64,000 bases of DNA from Paraburkholderia unamae (GTDB lineage Bacteria > Pseudomonadota > Gammaproteobacteria > Burkholderiales > Burkholderiaceae), in the NCBI RefSeq assembly GCF_003268775.1, contig NZ_QLSU01000042.1, positions 1 through 64,000 of the forward strand, given 5' to 3'. Below the pieces are notes generated by a model, which was not told where the DNA came from, made no database searches, and saw only the letters and a list, made by a program, of their open reading frames with translations. The translations under genes were made by a program, and so were the position numbers. Of this stretch, positions 42,477 through 51,849 are shown one piece after another; position 1 is the first letter of the stretch, and each line of letters starts with the position of its first letter.

Positions 42477-43685
42477 GTGCTTACGACCCTGAAGCGCGCG
42501 ACCGTCGCGCTGGCCTGCTTATCCGCGCTCGGCGCATCCGCGGCGCACGCCGGCGAAGTCAAGATCGGCGCACTGTTCCCCTTTTCCGGCGGCATGGCCC
42601 TGCTGGGCGACGAGAGCTTTCGCGGCGTGGAACTCGCCGTGGACGAGCGCAACGCGGCAGGCGGCATCAACGGCGACAAGATCGTGCTGGTGAAGGCCGA
42701 TGCGGTCGATGCGAACCAGGCAGTGGGCGAAGCACGGCGTCTGACCTCGGTGGAAAACGTCCAGGCGATCTTCGGCAGCTATGCTTCGTCGGTTTCGACT
42801 GCGGCGACCCAGGTCACCGAACTGGCCGGCGTGCCGTACTTCGAGCTTGGCGCGGTGGCGGACAGCATTACCGACCGCGGCTTCAAATATCTGTATCGCA
42901 GCAACGCCACGGCGAAGAACTTCGCGCAAAGCTCGCTCGAAGCCGTGACGAAGGTCATCGCTCCGCAACTCAAGGTCGATCCGAAAACGCTGCGCATTGC
43001 GATCATCGCGGAAGACGGCCCCTACGGCTCGATGGTCTCCGGTTTCCAGAAGGAAGACGCGAAGCGCCTCGGTCTGAACGTGGTGCAGGTGCTGCCGTAT
43101 TCGGCCAAGGCGGTCGATCTCTCCTCGCTGATCTTGCGCCTGAAGGGCGCCAACGCCGACATCGTGCTACAGACGTCCTACCAGAACGATTCGATCCTGT
43201 TCATGAAGCAGGCCGCACAGGCGGGCTTCAAGCCCAAGGCGGTGGTGGGCGCGGGCGGCGGCTACTCGCTGACCGACACGGCAAAGGCGCTCGGCAATCT
43301 GATGAACGGCGCCTATGACGTGGACTTCCCGCAAATCTCGATCAACGAAAAGGGCGCGCCGGGTCTCGCCCAGTTCACGGCCGACTATCAGAAGCGTTTC
43401 GGCACGCCGCCGCGCTCGGGCCACAGCCTCGTGAACTACGTCGGCGCGAAGGCGTTCCTCGACGCGCTCGCCGCAGCGAAGTCGACCGACAAGGACAAGA
43501 TCCGCGCCGCCGTGCTCGCTTACGGCAAGCCGGCCGGCTCGACGGCGGCAGGCTGGGGCTTCCGGTTCGCGCAGAACGGCCAGAACGAACTCGCCACCAC
43601 CAACGTCATGCAGTGGCAGAACGGCAAGCTCGTGACGGTGTATCCGGAGAACGTCGCGAACGCTCAACCGGTCGCCGCGCACTGA
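42477..43685 (+). CDS. ABC transporter substrate-binding protein, branched-chain amino acid (LivJ) family
   Basis: A 402-residue periplasmic receptor with signal peptide (MLTTLKRATVALACLSALGA, cut after AHA) and a Peripla_BP_6 domain starting GEVKIGALFPFSGGMALLGD. AAGGAGACAAGCT precedes a GTG start. Family members bind branched-chain amino acids but also aromatic acids, amides and urea. It is the first gene of operon B and is followed by permease and ATPase genes, a cupin and dehydrogenases, so the ligand is more likely a carbon source than leucine. Confidence 0.93.
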   Translation: MLTTLKRATVALACLSALGASAAHAGEVKIGALFPFSGGMALLGDESFRGVELAVDERNAAGGINGDKIVLVKADAVDANQAVGEARRLTSVENVQAIFGSYASSVSTAATQVTELAGVPYFELGAVADSITDRGFKYLYRSNATAKNFAQSSLEAVTKVIAPQLKVDPKTLRIAIIAEDGPYGSMVSGFQKEDAKRLGLNVVQVLPYSAKAVDLSSLILRLKGANADIVLQTSYQNDSILFMKQAAQAGFKPKAVVGAGGGYSLTDTAKALGNLMNGAYDVDFPQISINEKGAPGLAQFTADYQKRFGTPPRSGHSLVNYVGAKAFLDALAAAKSTDKDKIRAAVLAYGKPAGSTAAGWGFRFAQNGQNELATTNVMQWQNGKLVTVYPENVANAQPVAAH

Positions 43686-43783
43686 TCGCCGCCGCCGTGG
43701 GCGCACCGCCGCCCCGGTCTTTCCCCCACCGCAATACGCCGCCGGCTGCGCGAACACGCAGCGGCGGCGTCAGGGAAACGCGA

Positions 43784-44656
43784 ATGTCCATCTTTGTCCA
43801 ACTTCTCGTCAACGGCCTGCTGCTCGGCGGCGCTTACGCGATCATCAGCATCGGCCTCACGCTGATCTTCGGCGTCGTGCGCGTCGTGAACTTCGCGCAC
43901 GGCGAACTGCTGATGATCGGCATGTACGCCGTGTGGATGCTTGCCCAGCATTTTGGTTTGCACCCCTACGTTTCGGCGATTCCCGCCGCGATCCTGCTGT
44001 TTGCCATTGGCGCGCTGATCCAGCAGTTCATCATCCAGCCGCTGCTTTCCGCGGACGCCCATATCCAGATCTTCGCCACGGTCGGCATCTCGACGGCGCT
44101 CATGAATCTCGCGCTGATGATCTTCGGCGCCGATGTGCACCCCGTCGACGTGACCTTCGGCACCACGTCGCTCGAATTCGGCGGCATCAATGTGGTGAGC
44201 GGACAGCTCATCACGTTCGCGGTCGCGCTCGTCGTCGCGCTCGGGCTGCATCTGTTCCTGCAACGCACCTATACGGGCCGCGCGTTTCGCGCCGTCGCCC
44301 AGCATCGCTACGCGGCCTCGCTCATGGGCGTGAACGTGAAGGCCACCTACGTGCTCGCGTTCGGCGTGGGCTCGGCGCTGGTCGGGCTGGCTTCGGGGCT
44401 GCTCGCCGCGCAGTACCCGGTGTTTCCCACGGTGGGGCAGTACTTCGTGCTCACCGCGTTCGTCATCGTGGTGCTCGGCGGCCTCGGCAGCCTGCCCGGC
44501 GCGCTGGTCGGCTCGATGTTCATCGGCCTGATCGACAGTCTGGCGGGCTACTACATTTCGCCGGACATGAAGGAAGTCGTGTATTTCGCGATCTTCCTCG
44601 TGATCCTCATCCTGCGTCCGACCGGCCTGTTCGGTCTGGGTCGCGGCTCCGAATAA
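43784..44656 (+). CDS. Branched-chain-type ABC transporter permease (LivH family)
   Basis: A 290-residue inner-membrane protein with about eight helices and the typical opening QLLVNGLLLGGAYAIISIGLT-like segment, followed by GVVRVVNFAHGELLMIG. The EAA-like contact loop is GRAFRAVAQHRYAASLMGVN. It pairs with the permease half of the next gene. ATG 43784 is chosen: the CAGGGAAACG site fits, and the protein begins as LivH proteins do. The gap before it is 98 bp. Confidence 0.93.
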   Translation: MSIFVQLLVNGLLLGGAYAIISIGLTLIFGVVRVVNFAHGELLMIGMYAVWMLAQHFGLHPYVSAIPAAILLFAIGALIQQFIIQPLLSADAHIQIFATVGISTALMNLALMIFGADVHPVDVTFGTTSLEFGGINVVSGQLITFAVALVVALGLHLFLQRTYTGRAFRAVAQHRYAASLMGVNVKATYVLAFGVGSALVGLASGLLAAQYPVFPTVGQYFVLTAFVIVVLGGLGSLPGALVGSMFIGLIDSLAGYYISPDMKEVVYFAIFLVILILRPTGLFGLGRGSE

Positions 44657-44674
44657 GCGAACCAGCGAGGCCTC

Positions 44675-46459
44675 ATGTTCCCCAATCTGCTGCACCCGCG
44701 CGCATACGTCGGCGTGCTCGCCCTCCTCGCGCTACTGGCCGTGCCCTTCGCGCTCCAGTCGCCCTTCGCCTACCACCTCGCCGTGCAGGTCTGCGTGTTC
44801 GGCGCGCTCGCCACCGCATGGAACATCGTGGGCGGCTATGCCGGCCAGCTCTCGCTCGGCCATGCGGTGTTCTACGGCATCGGCAGCTATACGGCCACGC
44901 TGCTCGTGATCCACTTCGGCATCACGCCGTGGCTCGGCATGTTCGCGGGCGCGGCCGTATCCGCCGTGGCGGCCGCCGTGATCGCGTATCCGACCTTGCG
45001 TCTGCGCGGCCCGTTCTTCTCGCTCGCCACCATCGCGTGTCTCGAAGTGTGCCGGCTGCTCACGGTGCACGAGGAAGACTGGACCGGCGGCTCGGCCGGC
45101 CTGAACCTGCCGCTGAACATCGGCCTGAAGTGGATGGTGTTCCGCGAAAAGTGGGCCTATCTGCTGATCGCATTCGGCTTTCTCGTGGCGACGCTCTGGG
45201 TGGCCTGGCGCATCCGCCGTTCGCGCTTCGGCTTCTATCTGATCGCCGTGCGCGAACGTGAGGATGCCGCGCGCGCCGTGGGCGTGAACGCCGTGCAGGC
45301 CAAACTCGCGGCGGCCGTGGTGTCGGCGGCGCTCACCAGCATGATTGGCTCGTTTCACGCGATGTACCTCACGTTCATCGACCCGTCCGCGGCATTCTCG
45401 CTCGAACTCTCGATCCAGATCGCCATGTTCGCGCTGATCGGCGGCCTCGGCAGCGTGGCGGGCCCGCTCGCCGGCACCGTGCTCGTGCTGCCCGCGGCGG
45501 AGCTGGCGCGCGGCTGGCTCAGCGCCTTCGGCAACGGCACGCATGGCTTCGTGTACGGCGTCGTCCTCGTGCTGGTGGTGCTGTTCTTCCCGCGCGGCCT
45601 CGCAGGTCATCTCGGCGCGCGCGTGCTCAAGCTGATCGACCGGCTGCCGGGCGCACGCGAGCGCGCCCTGCCCGCCGCGCCGCAAAGCGCTGCCGCGCAC
45701 AGCGCGCCGCGTGGCGAGCCGCTGCTCGTGGCCGAGCATCTGATGAAGCGCTTCGGCGGCCTTACCGCCACCAACGACGTTTCCATCACGCTCCACGCGG
45801 GCGAGATCCTGGGTGTGATCGGCCCCAACGGCGCGGGCAAGACCACGGTGTTCAACCAGCTCTCGGGCTTCATTCGCCCCGACGAAGGCGTGGTGAAGCT
45901 GCGCATGCCGGACGGAAGCTGGGCGCGGCCGGGCACACCGAATGCGTTCGCGCTGGCGGGGGTGGGCCGCACGTTCCAGATCGCGCAGCCGTTCTCCGGG
46001 CTCTCCGTGCTGGAGAACATCATGCTCGGCGCGTTCATGCATACCCGCGATCACGGCGAAGCCGAAGCGATTGCGCGCGAAGTGGCGCACACCACCGAGC
46101 TGAGCGCCCTGCTCGACGTCGAGGCGCGCAGCCTCACGGTGGGCGGCATGAAGCGCCTCGAAGTCGCGCGGGCGCTCGCCACGCGGCCGCGCGCCCTGCT
46201 GCTCGACGAAGTGATGGCGGGCCTGAATCCATCGGATATCGTGCGCTCGATCGACATGGTCAAGCGCGTACGCGACACGGGCGTAGCGGTGCTGATGATC
46301 GAGCACATGATGCAGGCCACGCTCGCGCTCTCCGATCGCATCGTCGTGATCAACGCGGGCAAGATGCTCAAGGAAGGCAATCCGGCCGACGTCGTCAACG
46401 ATCCGCAAGTCATTGAAGCCTATCTGGGCAAGGGGTATCGCGATGCTCAAGCTGCATAA
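44675..46459 (+). CDS. Fused ABC permease-ATPase (LivM-LivG)
   Basis: A 594-residue fusion. Residues 1-320 are the LivM-type permease (GGYAGQLSLGHAVFYGIGSY; contact loop VREREDAARAVGVNAVQAK). After a linker (about 325-348) comes a LivG-type ATPase with Walker A GPNGAGKT at 383-390, signature TVGGMKRLEVARAL and Walker B RALLLDEVMAGL. Such fusions exist in beta-proteobacteria and fix a 1:1 ratio of the two parts. The signature Ser-Gly-Gly-Gln is replaced by TVGGM, still usable in LivG relatives. It overlaps the next gene by 17 bases. Confidence 0.93.
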   Translation: MFPNLLHPRAYVGVLALLALLAVPFALQSPFAYHLAVQVCVFGALATAWNIVGGYAGQLSLGHAVFYGIGSYTATLLVIHFGITPWLGMFAGAAVSAVAAAVIAYPTLRLRGPFFSLATIACLEVCRLLTVHEEDWTGGSAGLNLPLNIGLKWMVFREKWAYLLIAFGFLVATLWVAWRIRRSRFGFYLIAVREREDAARAVGVNAVQAKLAAAVVSAALTSMIGSFHAMYLTFIDPSAAFSLELSIQIAMFALIGGLGSVAGPLAGTVLVLPAAELARGWLSAFGNGTHGFVYGVVLVLVVLFFPRGLAGHLGARVLKLIDRLPGARERALPAAPQSAAAHSAPRGEPLLVAEHLMKRFGGLTATNDVSITLHAGEILGVIGPNGAGKTTVFNQLSGFIRPDEGVVKLRMPDGSWARPGTPNAFALAGVGRTFQIAQPFSGLSVLENIMLGAFMHTRDHGEAEAIAREVAHTTELSALLDVEARSLTVGGMKRLEVARALATRPRALLLDEVMAGLNPSDIVRSIDMVKRVRDTGVAVLMIEHMMQATLALSDRIVVINAGKMLKEGNPADVVNDPQVIEAYLGKGYRDAQAA

Positions 46460-47147
46460 CGTCACCGCCGGCTACACCAAGAGCGAAGTGCTGCGCGGCG
46501 TGTCGCTCGAAGTCAACGCGGGAGAAATCGTCACGCTCGTCGGCGCCAACGGGGCCGGCAAGACCACCACGCTCAAGACGCTGTGCGGCGTGGTGCCCGC
46601 GCGCTCGGGCAGCATCGAGTTCGACGGTCGGCCGATCACGGGCAAGACGCCGCATCAGATCGTCGATCTCGGCATCACGATGATTCCCGAAGGCCGCCAG
46701 CTCTTTCCCTTCCTCACCGTTCACGAGAATCTCGTGATGGGCTCGTACAAGCGGGCGGCGCGCGTGCAACGCGAGGCGCGGCTCGACAAGGTGCTCGAAC
46801 TGTTCCCGCGTGTGCGCGAGCGCCTTGCGCAGCACGCAGGCTCGCTCTCGGGCGGCGAACAGCAGATGGTCGCCATTGCGCGCGGCATGATGGCGGACCC
46901 CCGGCTGCTGATTTTCGACGAGCCCTCGCTCGGCCTGTCGCCGCTGCTCGTCGAGCAGATGTTCGAGGTGGTGCGCACGGTCGCGCGCAGCGGCGTGACC
47001 GTGCTGCTCGTCGAACAGAACGTTTTTCATACGCTCAAGCTCGCCGATCGCGGCTACGTGCTGGAAAACGGCACCATCGCGCTCTCGGGCAGCGGAGCGG
47101 AACTGCTGGAAAGCCCGCACGTGCGGCGCGCGTATCTAGGGCACTGA
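46443..47147 (+). CDS. ABC transporter ATPase (LivF family)
   Basis: A 234-residue ATPase: Walker A GANGAGKT at 34-41, signature LSGGEQQMVAIAR, Walker B LLIFDEPSLGLSP and the H-loop region VLLVEQNV, in which His is replaced as usual in LivF. AAGGGGTATCGCG precedes the ATG inside the end of the fusion gene. With the LivG half it makes the ATPase heterodimer of the importer. A hairpin and T-run follow before the cupin gene, which could lower expression of the downstream enzymes. Confidence 0.93.
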   Translation: MLKLHNVTAGYTKSEVLRGVSLEVNAGEIVTLVGANGAGKTTTLKTLCGVVPARSGSIEFDGRPITGKTPHQIVDLGITMIPEGRQLFPFLTVHENLVMGSYKRAARVQREARLDKVLELFPRVRERLAQHAGSLSGGEQQMVAIARGMMADPRLLIFDEPSLGLSPLLVEQMFEVVRTVARSGVTVLLVEQNVFHTLKLADRGYVLENGTIALSGSGAELLESPHVRRAYLGH

Positions 47148-47159
47148 GTGGGGCACAGG

Positions 47160-47210
47160 GTTGGCACTGGGCGCGTGCGCCGCGCCGCCAACCTCAACAA
47201 CCGTTTTTTC
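47160..47210 (+). terminator. Possible attenuator between transporter and enzyme genes
   Basis: GGTTGGC (47160-47166) can pair with GCCAACC (47188-47194), and a run of six T lies at 47205-47210, ten bases after the stem. The gap is long for a classic terminator, so partial read-through is likely. Confidence 0.35.
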
Positions 47211-47277
47211 AGGCCGATCCGTCGGCATCGATCGAAGCACACACTGAAGCACACATTGATAACCTAAGGAATCCTCC

Positions 47278-47823
47278 ATGAATACGACCGTCAACGCCAA
47301 CAAACCCGATGAACAAGTCGTCGCCTATCAGCTCCCGCAAGCGCCCTTCATGTCGAAGGATCTGGTGCACGGCGGCGTGCTGACCGACTGGCTCGAAGAC
47401 GACAGGCTCTGGGTGCCGTCCACCGCCACCGTTTCGTTCAAGCCGCTCGTGCTGAGCGCGAGCCAGGGCTATTACGTGAACCTGCTGCGCGTGCGCGGCA
47501 GCGGCGTGGTTTCGCGCCATCGCCATAGCGGCGCGGTGCATGCGATGGTGCTCAAGGGCCGCTGGTACTACCTCGAACACGACTGGGTCGCCGAGCAAGG
47601 CGGCTATGCGTTCGAGCCGGCCGGCGAAACCCACACGCTGTTCGTGCCCGAAGACGTGCCCGAAATGATCACGTGGTTCCACGTGACGGGCGGCTACACC
47701 TACGTCGATCCTCACGGCGTGGCACAGGGCTACGAAGACGTGTTCACGAAGATCGAGACGACGAAGAAGCACTACGAGTCGATCGGTCTTCCGCCCGAAG
47801 CACTCCTGAACATCATTCGCTGA
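47278..47823 (+). CDS. Three-His cupin, paralogue of the operon A enzyme
   Basis: A 181-residue cupin of the 2,4'-dihydroxyacetophenone dioxygenase family. H81 and H83 (RHRH) with H119 (AGETHTLF) form the metal site; H88 is also conserved between the two copies. Blocks such as NLLRVR-SGV-SRHRH, VLKGRW and GYEDVFTKI are shared with the protein at 2.4 kb. AAGGAATCCTCC precedes the ATG. Located after the importer and before three dehydrogenases, it probably catalyses an oxygen-dependent or isomerising step on an imported hydroxyketone. Confidence 0.87.
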   Translation: MNTTVNANKPDEQVVAYQLPQAPFMSKDLVHGGVLTDWLEDDRLWVPSTATVSFKPLVLSASQGYYVNLLRVRGSGVVSRHRHSGAVHAMVLKGRWYYLEHDWVAEQGGYAFEPAGETHTLFVPEDVPEMITWFHVTGGYTYVDPHGVAQGYEDVFTKIETTKKHYESIGLPPEALLNIIR

Positions 47824-47833
47824 GGGAGGCGCC

Positions 47834-48862
47834 ATGACGGTGACCCTTGCGGCGACCATGCCCACCATGCCCACCATGCAATACGTCGACCACGGCGCGG
47901 GCGGCGACGCGGCCTGCATGACGCTCGCCACGCGCGAGCGGCCCGCGCCCGGCCCCTCGGAAGTGCTGATCGAAGTGGCCTATGCGGGCGTGAACCGGCC
48001 CGATGTGTTGCAGCGCTCGGGCAGCTATCCGCCCCCGCCGGGCGCCTGCCCGCATCTGGGCCTCGAAGTGTCGGGCCGCATCGCGGCCGTGGGCGACGGC
48101 GTGAGCCGCTGGAAGGTCGGCGACGCGGTATGCGCGCTCGTGCCGGGCGGCGGCTACGCGCAGTACTGCGTGACGGACTCGCGCCACTGCCTGCCCGTGC
48201 CGCGCGGCCTCACGCTGCTCCAGGCGGCCGCGCTGCCGGAGACGTACTTCACGGTGTGGACCAACGTGTTCGAGCGCGGCCGCCTCGCGGCGGGCGAAAC
48301 CGTGCTGATTCACGGAGGCTCGAGCGGCATCGGCCTGACCGCGATCCAGCTCGCGAGCGCCGCCGGGGCGACGGTGTTCGTCACCGTCGGCAACGAGGCG
48401 AAGGCGAAGGCTTGCCTCGAAGCGGGCGCGCATCACGCGATCCACTACCGCGACGAGGATTTCGCGGATGCCGTAGCGCGGTTGACCGAAGGACGCGGCG
48501 TGGACATGATCCTCGACATGGTGGGCGGCGACTACATCGAACGCAATCTGAAGTCGCTCGCGCTCGAAGGGCGTCTCGTGCAGATCGCGTTCCTCGAAGG
48601 CAGCCGCGTGACCCTCGACGCCATGCCGATCATGCTCAAGCGCCTCACCTTCACGGGCTCGACGCTGCGCGCGCGCAGCGCGGAGCAGAAGGCGGCGATC
48701 GCGCAGGCGCTCGAAGCGAAGGTCTGGCCGATGCTCGAACGCGGCGAGGCGCTGCCCATCATCCATCGCGTGCTGCCGGTCGTCGAAGCCGCCGACGCTC
48801 ACCGGCTCATGGAGTCGAGCGCGCACATCGGCAAGATCATGTTGAACATCGGAGATCAGTGA
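47834..48862 (+). CDS. NAD(P)H:quinone oxidoreductase-like MDR protein (PIG3 type)
   Basis: A 342-residue medium-chain reductase without zinc cysteines. NRPDVLQRSGSYPPPPGA and LGLEVSGRI are typical of the TP53I3/PIG3 quinone oxidoreductases; the cofactor loop is HGGSSGIGLTAIQLA. GGGAGGCGCC precedes the first ATG. A 9-bp repeat (ACCATGCCC) in codons 8-15 places three further in-frame ATGs at 47858, 47867 and 47876, and the family homology begins only at the last one. It follows the cupin by 10 bp. Confidence 0.88.
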   Translation: MTVTLAATMPTMPTMQYVDHGAGGDAACMTLATRERPAPGPSEVLIEVAYAGVNRPDVLQRSGSYPPPPGACPHLGLEVSGRIAAVGDGVSRWKVGDAVCALVPGGGYAQYCVTDSRHCLPVPRGLTLLQAAALPETYFTVWTNVFERGRLAAGETVLIHGGSSGIGLTAIQLASAAGATVFVTVGNEAKAKACLEAGAHHAIHYRDEDFADAVARLTEGRGVDMILDMVGGDYIERNLKSLALEGRLVQIAFLEGSRVTLDAMPIMLKRLTFTGSTLRARSAEQKAAIAQALEAKVWPMLERGEALPIIHRVLPVVEAADAHRLMESSAHIGKIMLNIGDQ

Positions 48863-48863
48863 C

Positions 48864-49631
48864 GTGCAACATCAAGAACGAGTCGTCCTGGTGACGGGCG
48901 GCGCCGGCAACGGCGGCATCGGCGAGGCGATCGTGCGCCGCTACGCAAACGATGGCGCGGCGGTGGGCATCGTCGACCGCGACGCGCAGTTGGGCGAGGC
49001 GCTCGCGCGCGAGTTGAGCGCGCAAGGCAAGCGCGTGCATTTCGCCTGCGCCGACGTGGGCGAGTACGAGGCATGCGAGCGCGCCACGCGCGAGATCGAG
49101 GCCGCGCTCGGCCCCATCGACACACTCGTGAACAACGCGGGCATCTCGCCGAAGCACGCGGGCAAGCCCATGCCGATCTGGCAAATGGATGCGAGCGAGT
49201 GGCGCAAGGTCGTCGACGTGAACCTGAACAGCATGTTCAACCTCACGCGCCTGATCGCACCCGGCATGGTCGAGCGCCGCTTCGGCCGCATCGTGGCGAT
49301 GTCGTCGGTCGCGGGCAAGGCGTATCTCGACATCGTGGCCGCGCACTACGCGACAACCAAGGCCGCGCTAATCGGCATGACGCGCCATCTGGCCGGCGAA
49401 CTCGGCCCGTACGGCATCACCGTCAACGCGCTCGCGCCGGGCCGCATCAATACGCCGATGGTGCGCGGCGTGGCTCCCGAGGCGAACCAGAGCGTAGTGG
49501 ACGTCACGCCGCTGCGCCGCCTCGGCACGCCCGACGAAGTCGCGAAGGCCTGCCTGTTCCTGAGCTCGGACGCCGCCAGCTTCGTGACCGGCCAGGTGAT
49601 CGACGTCTCCGGCGGATGGCTGATGACATGA
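48864..49631 (+). CDS. SDR-family oxidoreductase
   Basis: A 255-residue short-chain dehydrogenase with TGGAGNGGIG as a slightly enlarged cofactor loop, NNAGIS, and the catalytic HYATTK in place of YxxxK with Tyr present. It starts with GTG one base after the stop of the oxidoreductase gene and shares ATGA with the following dehydrogenase. It is not the same subfamily as either SDR of operon A. Likely oxidises an alcohol intermediate of the pathway. Confidence 0.9.
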   Translation: MQHQERVVLVTGGAGNGGIGEAIVRRYANDGAAVGIVDRDAQLGEALARELSAQGKRVHFACADVGEYEACERATREIEAALGPIDTLVNNAGISPKHAGKPMPIWQMDASEWRKVVDVNLNSMFNLTRLIAPGMVERRFGRIVAMSSVAGKAYLDIVAAHYATTKAALIGMTRHLAGELGPYGITVNALAPGRINTPMVRGVAPEANQSVVDVTPLRRLGTPDEVAKACLFLSSDAASFVTGQVIDVSGGWLMT

Positions 49632-50791
49632 GCGCTGCAACTGAAACGACAGCGGGCGCGTCCGCGCCCCCGTGGCGCACGATCGGCTTTCCCGGGCGCT
49701 ATGTGCAGGGCCCCGGCGCGCTCGCCGCGCTTGGGCCCGTGCTGGCCGAATTGGGCGCGCGCCGCGCGTGTACAATTCTGGACGCTTCGGTGGCGGCCAC
49801 CCTCGCACCGGCCGTGGACGCCACTCTGGCCGGGGCCGGCGTGTCCTGGGCCCGCGTGGATTTCGCGCACGAATGCACGGCCGCGACCATCGCCGCGCTA
49901 ACCGAGGCGGCGCGCGCCTTCCAGGCCGACGCGATCGTGACGATCGGCGGCGGCAAGGCGATCGACTCGGCCAAGGGCGCGGCGCGCGCGCGGCGCCTGC
50001 CGATCGTCGTCTGCCCGAGCGCGGCGTCGAGCGACGCGCCCACGAGCCGCCTGATCGTGCGCTACGATGAGCAGCACCGCGTGGCGGGCGTCGACATGCT
50101 CGCGCGCAACCCCGACGCCGTCATCGTCGACACGGACGTGATCGCCCGTGCGCCGAAGCGCCTTTTCGCAGCCGGCATCGGCGACGCGCTCAGCAAGTTC
50201 TTCGAGGTCGCGCAGTGCGAACGCGCGCAAGGCACGAACGGGTTCGGCACGCGTGCGCTGCCCACCGCGTTGCGCATGGCCGCGCAAACACGCGAGACCC
50301 TGTACGCCGCGGGCGCGCAGGCGTGGCGCGACGTAAGCGAAGGCCGCCTGACCGAAGCGGTCGAGCAGGTCGTCGAGGCAACGGTGCTGCACAGCGGCAT
50401 CGGCTTCGAAAGCGGCGGTTTGTCGCTCGCGCATGCGCTGATCCGCGGCTTGACGGCGGTGCCCGCGATGGCCGCTAATCTGCATGGCGAACTGGTGGCG
50501 TTCGGCACCCTGGTTCAACTGTTCGTTGAAAACGCACCGCAAACGGAGATCGAACGATTGGCTACGCTACTCGACGCTGTCGAACTCCCGCTGACGCTCG
50601 CGCAGCTCGGCCAGCCGGCGGCGCTCACGCCGCAACAGGCGGCAATGCTCGCCGACGCGACGCTCGCGGCCAGCTATAGCCGCCATATGACGCCGCCGCT
50701 CACGGCGCCACGCCTGCTGGAGGGCCTGGCGCGCGCCGACGCGTTCGGCCGCGCATGGCGCGCCCGCGTCGACCCGGCGCGATCTCACTAA
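49628..50791 (+). CDS. Glycerol-dehydrogenase-like iron/zinc alcohol dehydrogenase
   Basis: A 387-residue metal-dependent dehydrogenase of the GldA branch. TIGGGKAIDSAKGAA binds NAD, GIGDALSKFFE carries the Asp metal ligand, and the two His ligands lie in LSLAHALIRG and NLHGELVAFG. GldA enzymes oxidise glycerol or other vicinal diols to hydroxyketones. In operon B this would make a hydroxyketone of the kind the cupin family is thought to attack. ATGA overlap with the SDR gene shows coupling. Confidence 0.9.
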   Translation: MSAATETTAGASAPPWRTIGFPGRYVQGPGALAALGPVLAELGARRACTILDASVAATLAPAVDATLAGAGVSWARVDFAHECTAATIAALTEAARAFQADAIVTIGGGKAIDSAKGAARARRLPIVVCPSAASSDAPTSRLIVRYDEQHRVAGVDMLARNPDAVIVDTDVIARAPKRLFAAGIGDALSKFFEVAQCERAQGTNGFGTRALPTALRMAAQTRETLYAAGAQAWRDVSEGRLTEAVEQVVEATVLHSGIGFESGGLSLAHALIRGLTAVPAMAANLHGELVAFGTLVQLFVENAPQTEIERLATLLDAVELPLTLAQLGQPAALTPQQAAMLADATLAASYSRHMTPPLTAPRLLEGLARADAFGRAWRARVDPARSH

Positions 50792-50806
50792 CCCAACCGG
50801 AGCGCC

Positions 50807-51832
50807 ATGACTTCACGCCGCGCCACGCTTTCTGATGTCGCCCGCCTCGCGGGCGTTTCGCTCGGCAGCGCCTCGCGCGCGCTTTCCGTGCCCGAGCAGG
50901 TCAAGCCCGCCACGCTGGAAAGCGTGCAACGGGCCGTGGAGCAGCTAGGCTACGTGCGCAACGGCGCGGCCCAGGCGCTGGCCTCGCGGCGCACGCGCAT
51001 GGTCGCCGCGATTTATCCCACGCTCAACAACCCCGTCTACGCCGACTCCATCCAGTACCTCCAGCAGACGCTCTGGGACCATGGCTACCGGCTGATGATC
51101 GCGAGCCACGAGTACAAGCACGTGCGCGAGAGCGAGGTGCTGCGCGGCATCGTCGAGCGTGGCGTCGACGGCCTCGTGCTCGTGGGCACCGACCATGGCG
51201 ACGACGTGTTCGATCTCGTGCGCCAGTACGACATCCCTTATGTGCTGACATGGTCGCTCGACGAAACGCGCTACGCGCATTGCGTGGGCTTCTCGAACTA
51301 CGATGCCGCGTACCGGCTGGCCAGGCGCGTGATCGCGCGCGGGCATCGGCACATCGCCCTGTGCACGGGCGTGGCCGACGGCAACGAGCGCGTGCGGGCC
51401 CGCGCGGAAGGCACACTCGCGGCGATGCAGGAGGCCGGCATTGCGTTCCATCCGGAATGGCGCGTGGAAGTGCCCTTTTCTTTCGAAGGCGGGCGCGAAG
51501 CGCTGCGGCGTTTGTGGGATGCGCGGGAGACGCCGCCTGGCGTCATCATCTGCGGGACCGACCTCCAGGCGGTCGGCGTGCTCGACGCCTGCCGCTCACG
51601 TGGCATTGCCGTGCCGCATCAGCTTTCCGTGACAGGCTTCGACGACATCGAACTCGGACAGCTCACGACGCCGCCGCTCACCACGGTGCACGTGCCCGCG
51701 ATCGATATCGGCGTGCGGGCGGCGCGCCACGTCGTGGCGCTGATCGAAGGCAAGGCGGTCGGCGCCGAGTCGGCGCTGGAAGCGCCGGTGATCGAGCGCG
51801 AGAGTCTCGGCAACGCGCCGCAAGCGCGCTAG
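50807..51832 (+). CDS. LacI-family transcriptional regulator of operon B
   Basis: A 341-residue LacI protein: HTH LSDVARLAGVSLGSASRALS at about 8-27, hinge helix near 50-60 (AAQALASRRTRMVAAI) and a periplasmic-binding-type core with CGTDLQAVGVLDACR. It follows the dehydrogenase gene by 15 bp. Two matching palindromes at 42.35 and 42.44 kb lie before the first gene of the operon, so feedback control of the operon by its last gene is very likely. The inducer is presumably the imported compound. Confidence 0.92.
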   Translation: MTSRRATLSDVARLAGVSLGSASRALSVPEQVKPATLESVQRAVEQLGYVRNGAAQALASRRTRMVAAIYPTLNNPVYADSIQYLQQTLWDHGYRLMIASHEYKHVRESEVLRGIVERGVDGLVLVGTDHGDDVFDLVRQYDIPYVLTWSLDETRYAHCVGFSNYDAAYRLARRVIARGHRHIALCTGVADGNERVRARAEGTLAAMQEAGIAFHPEWRVEVPFSFEGGREALRRLWDARETPPGVIICGTDLQAVGVLDACRSRGIAVPHQLSVTGFDDIELGQLTTPPLTTVHVPAIDIGVRAARHVVALIEGKAVGAESALEAPVIERESLGNAPQAR

Positions 51833-51849
51833 CCGCCTGCGGCCCTCGC

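Noticed and set aside
47858-47878. Repeat-encoded MPTMPTM start of the quinone oxidoreductase as a second small gene
   Set aside because: All the ATGs are in one frame; they are alternative starts of the same protein.
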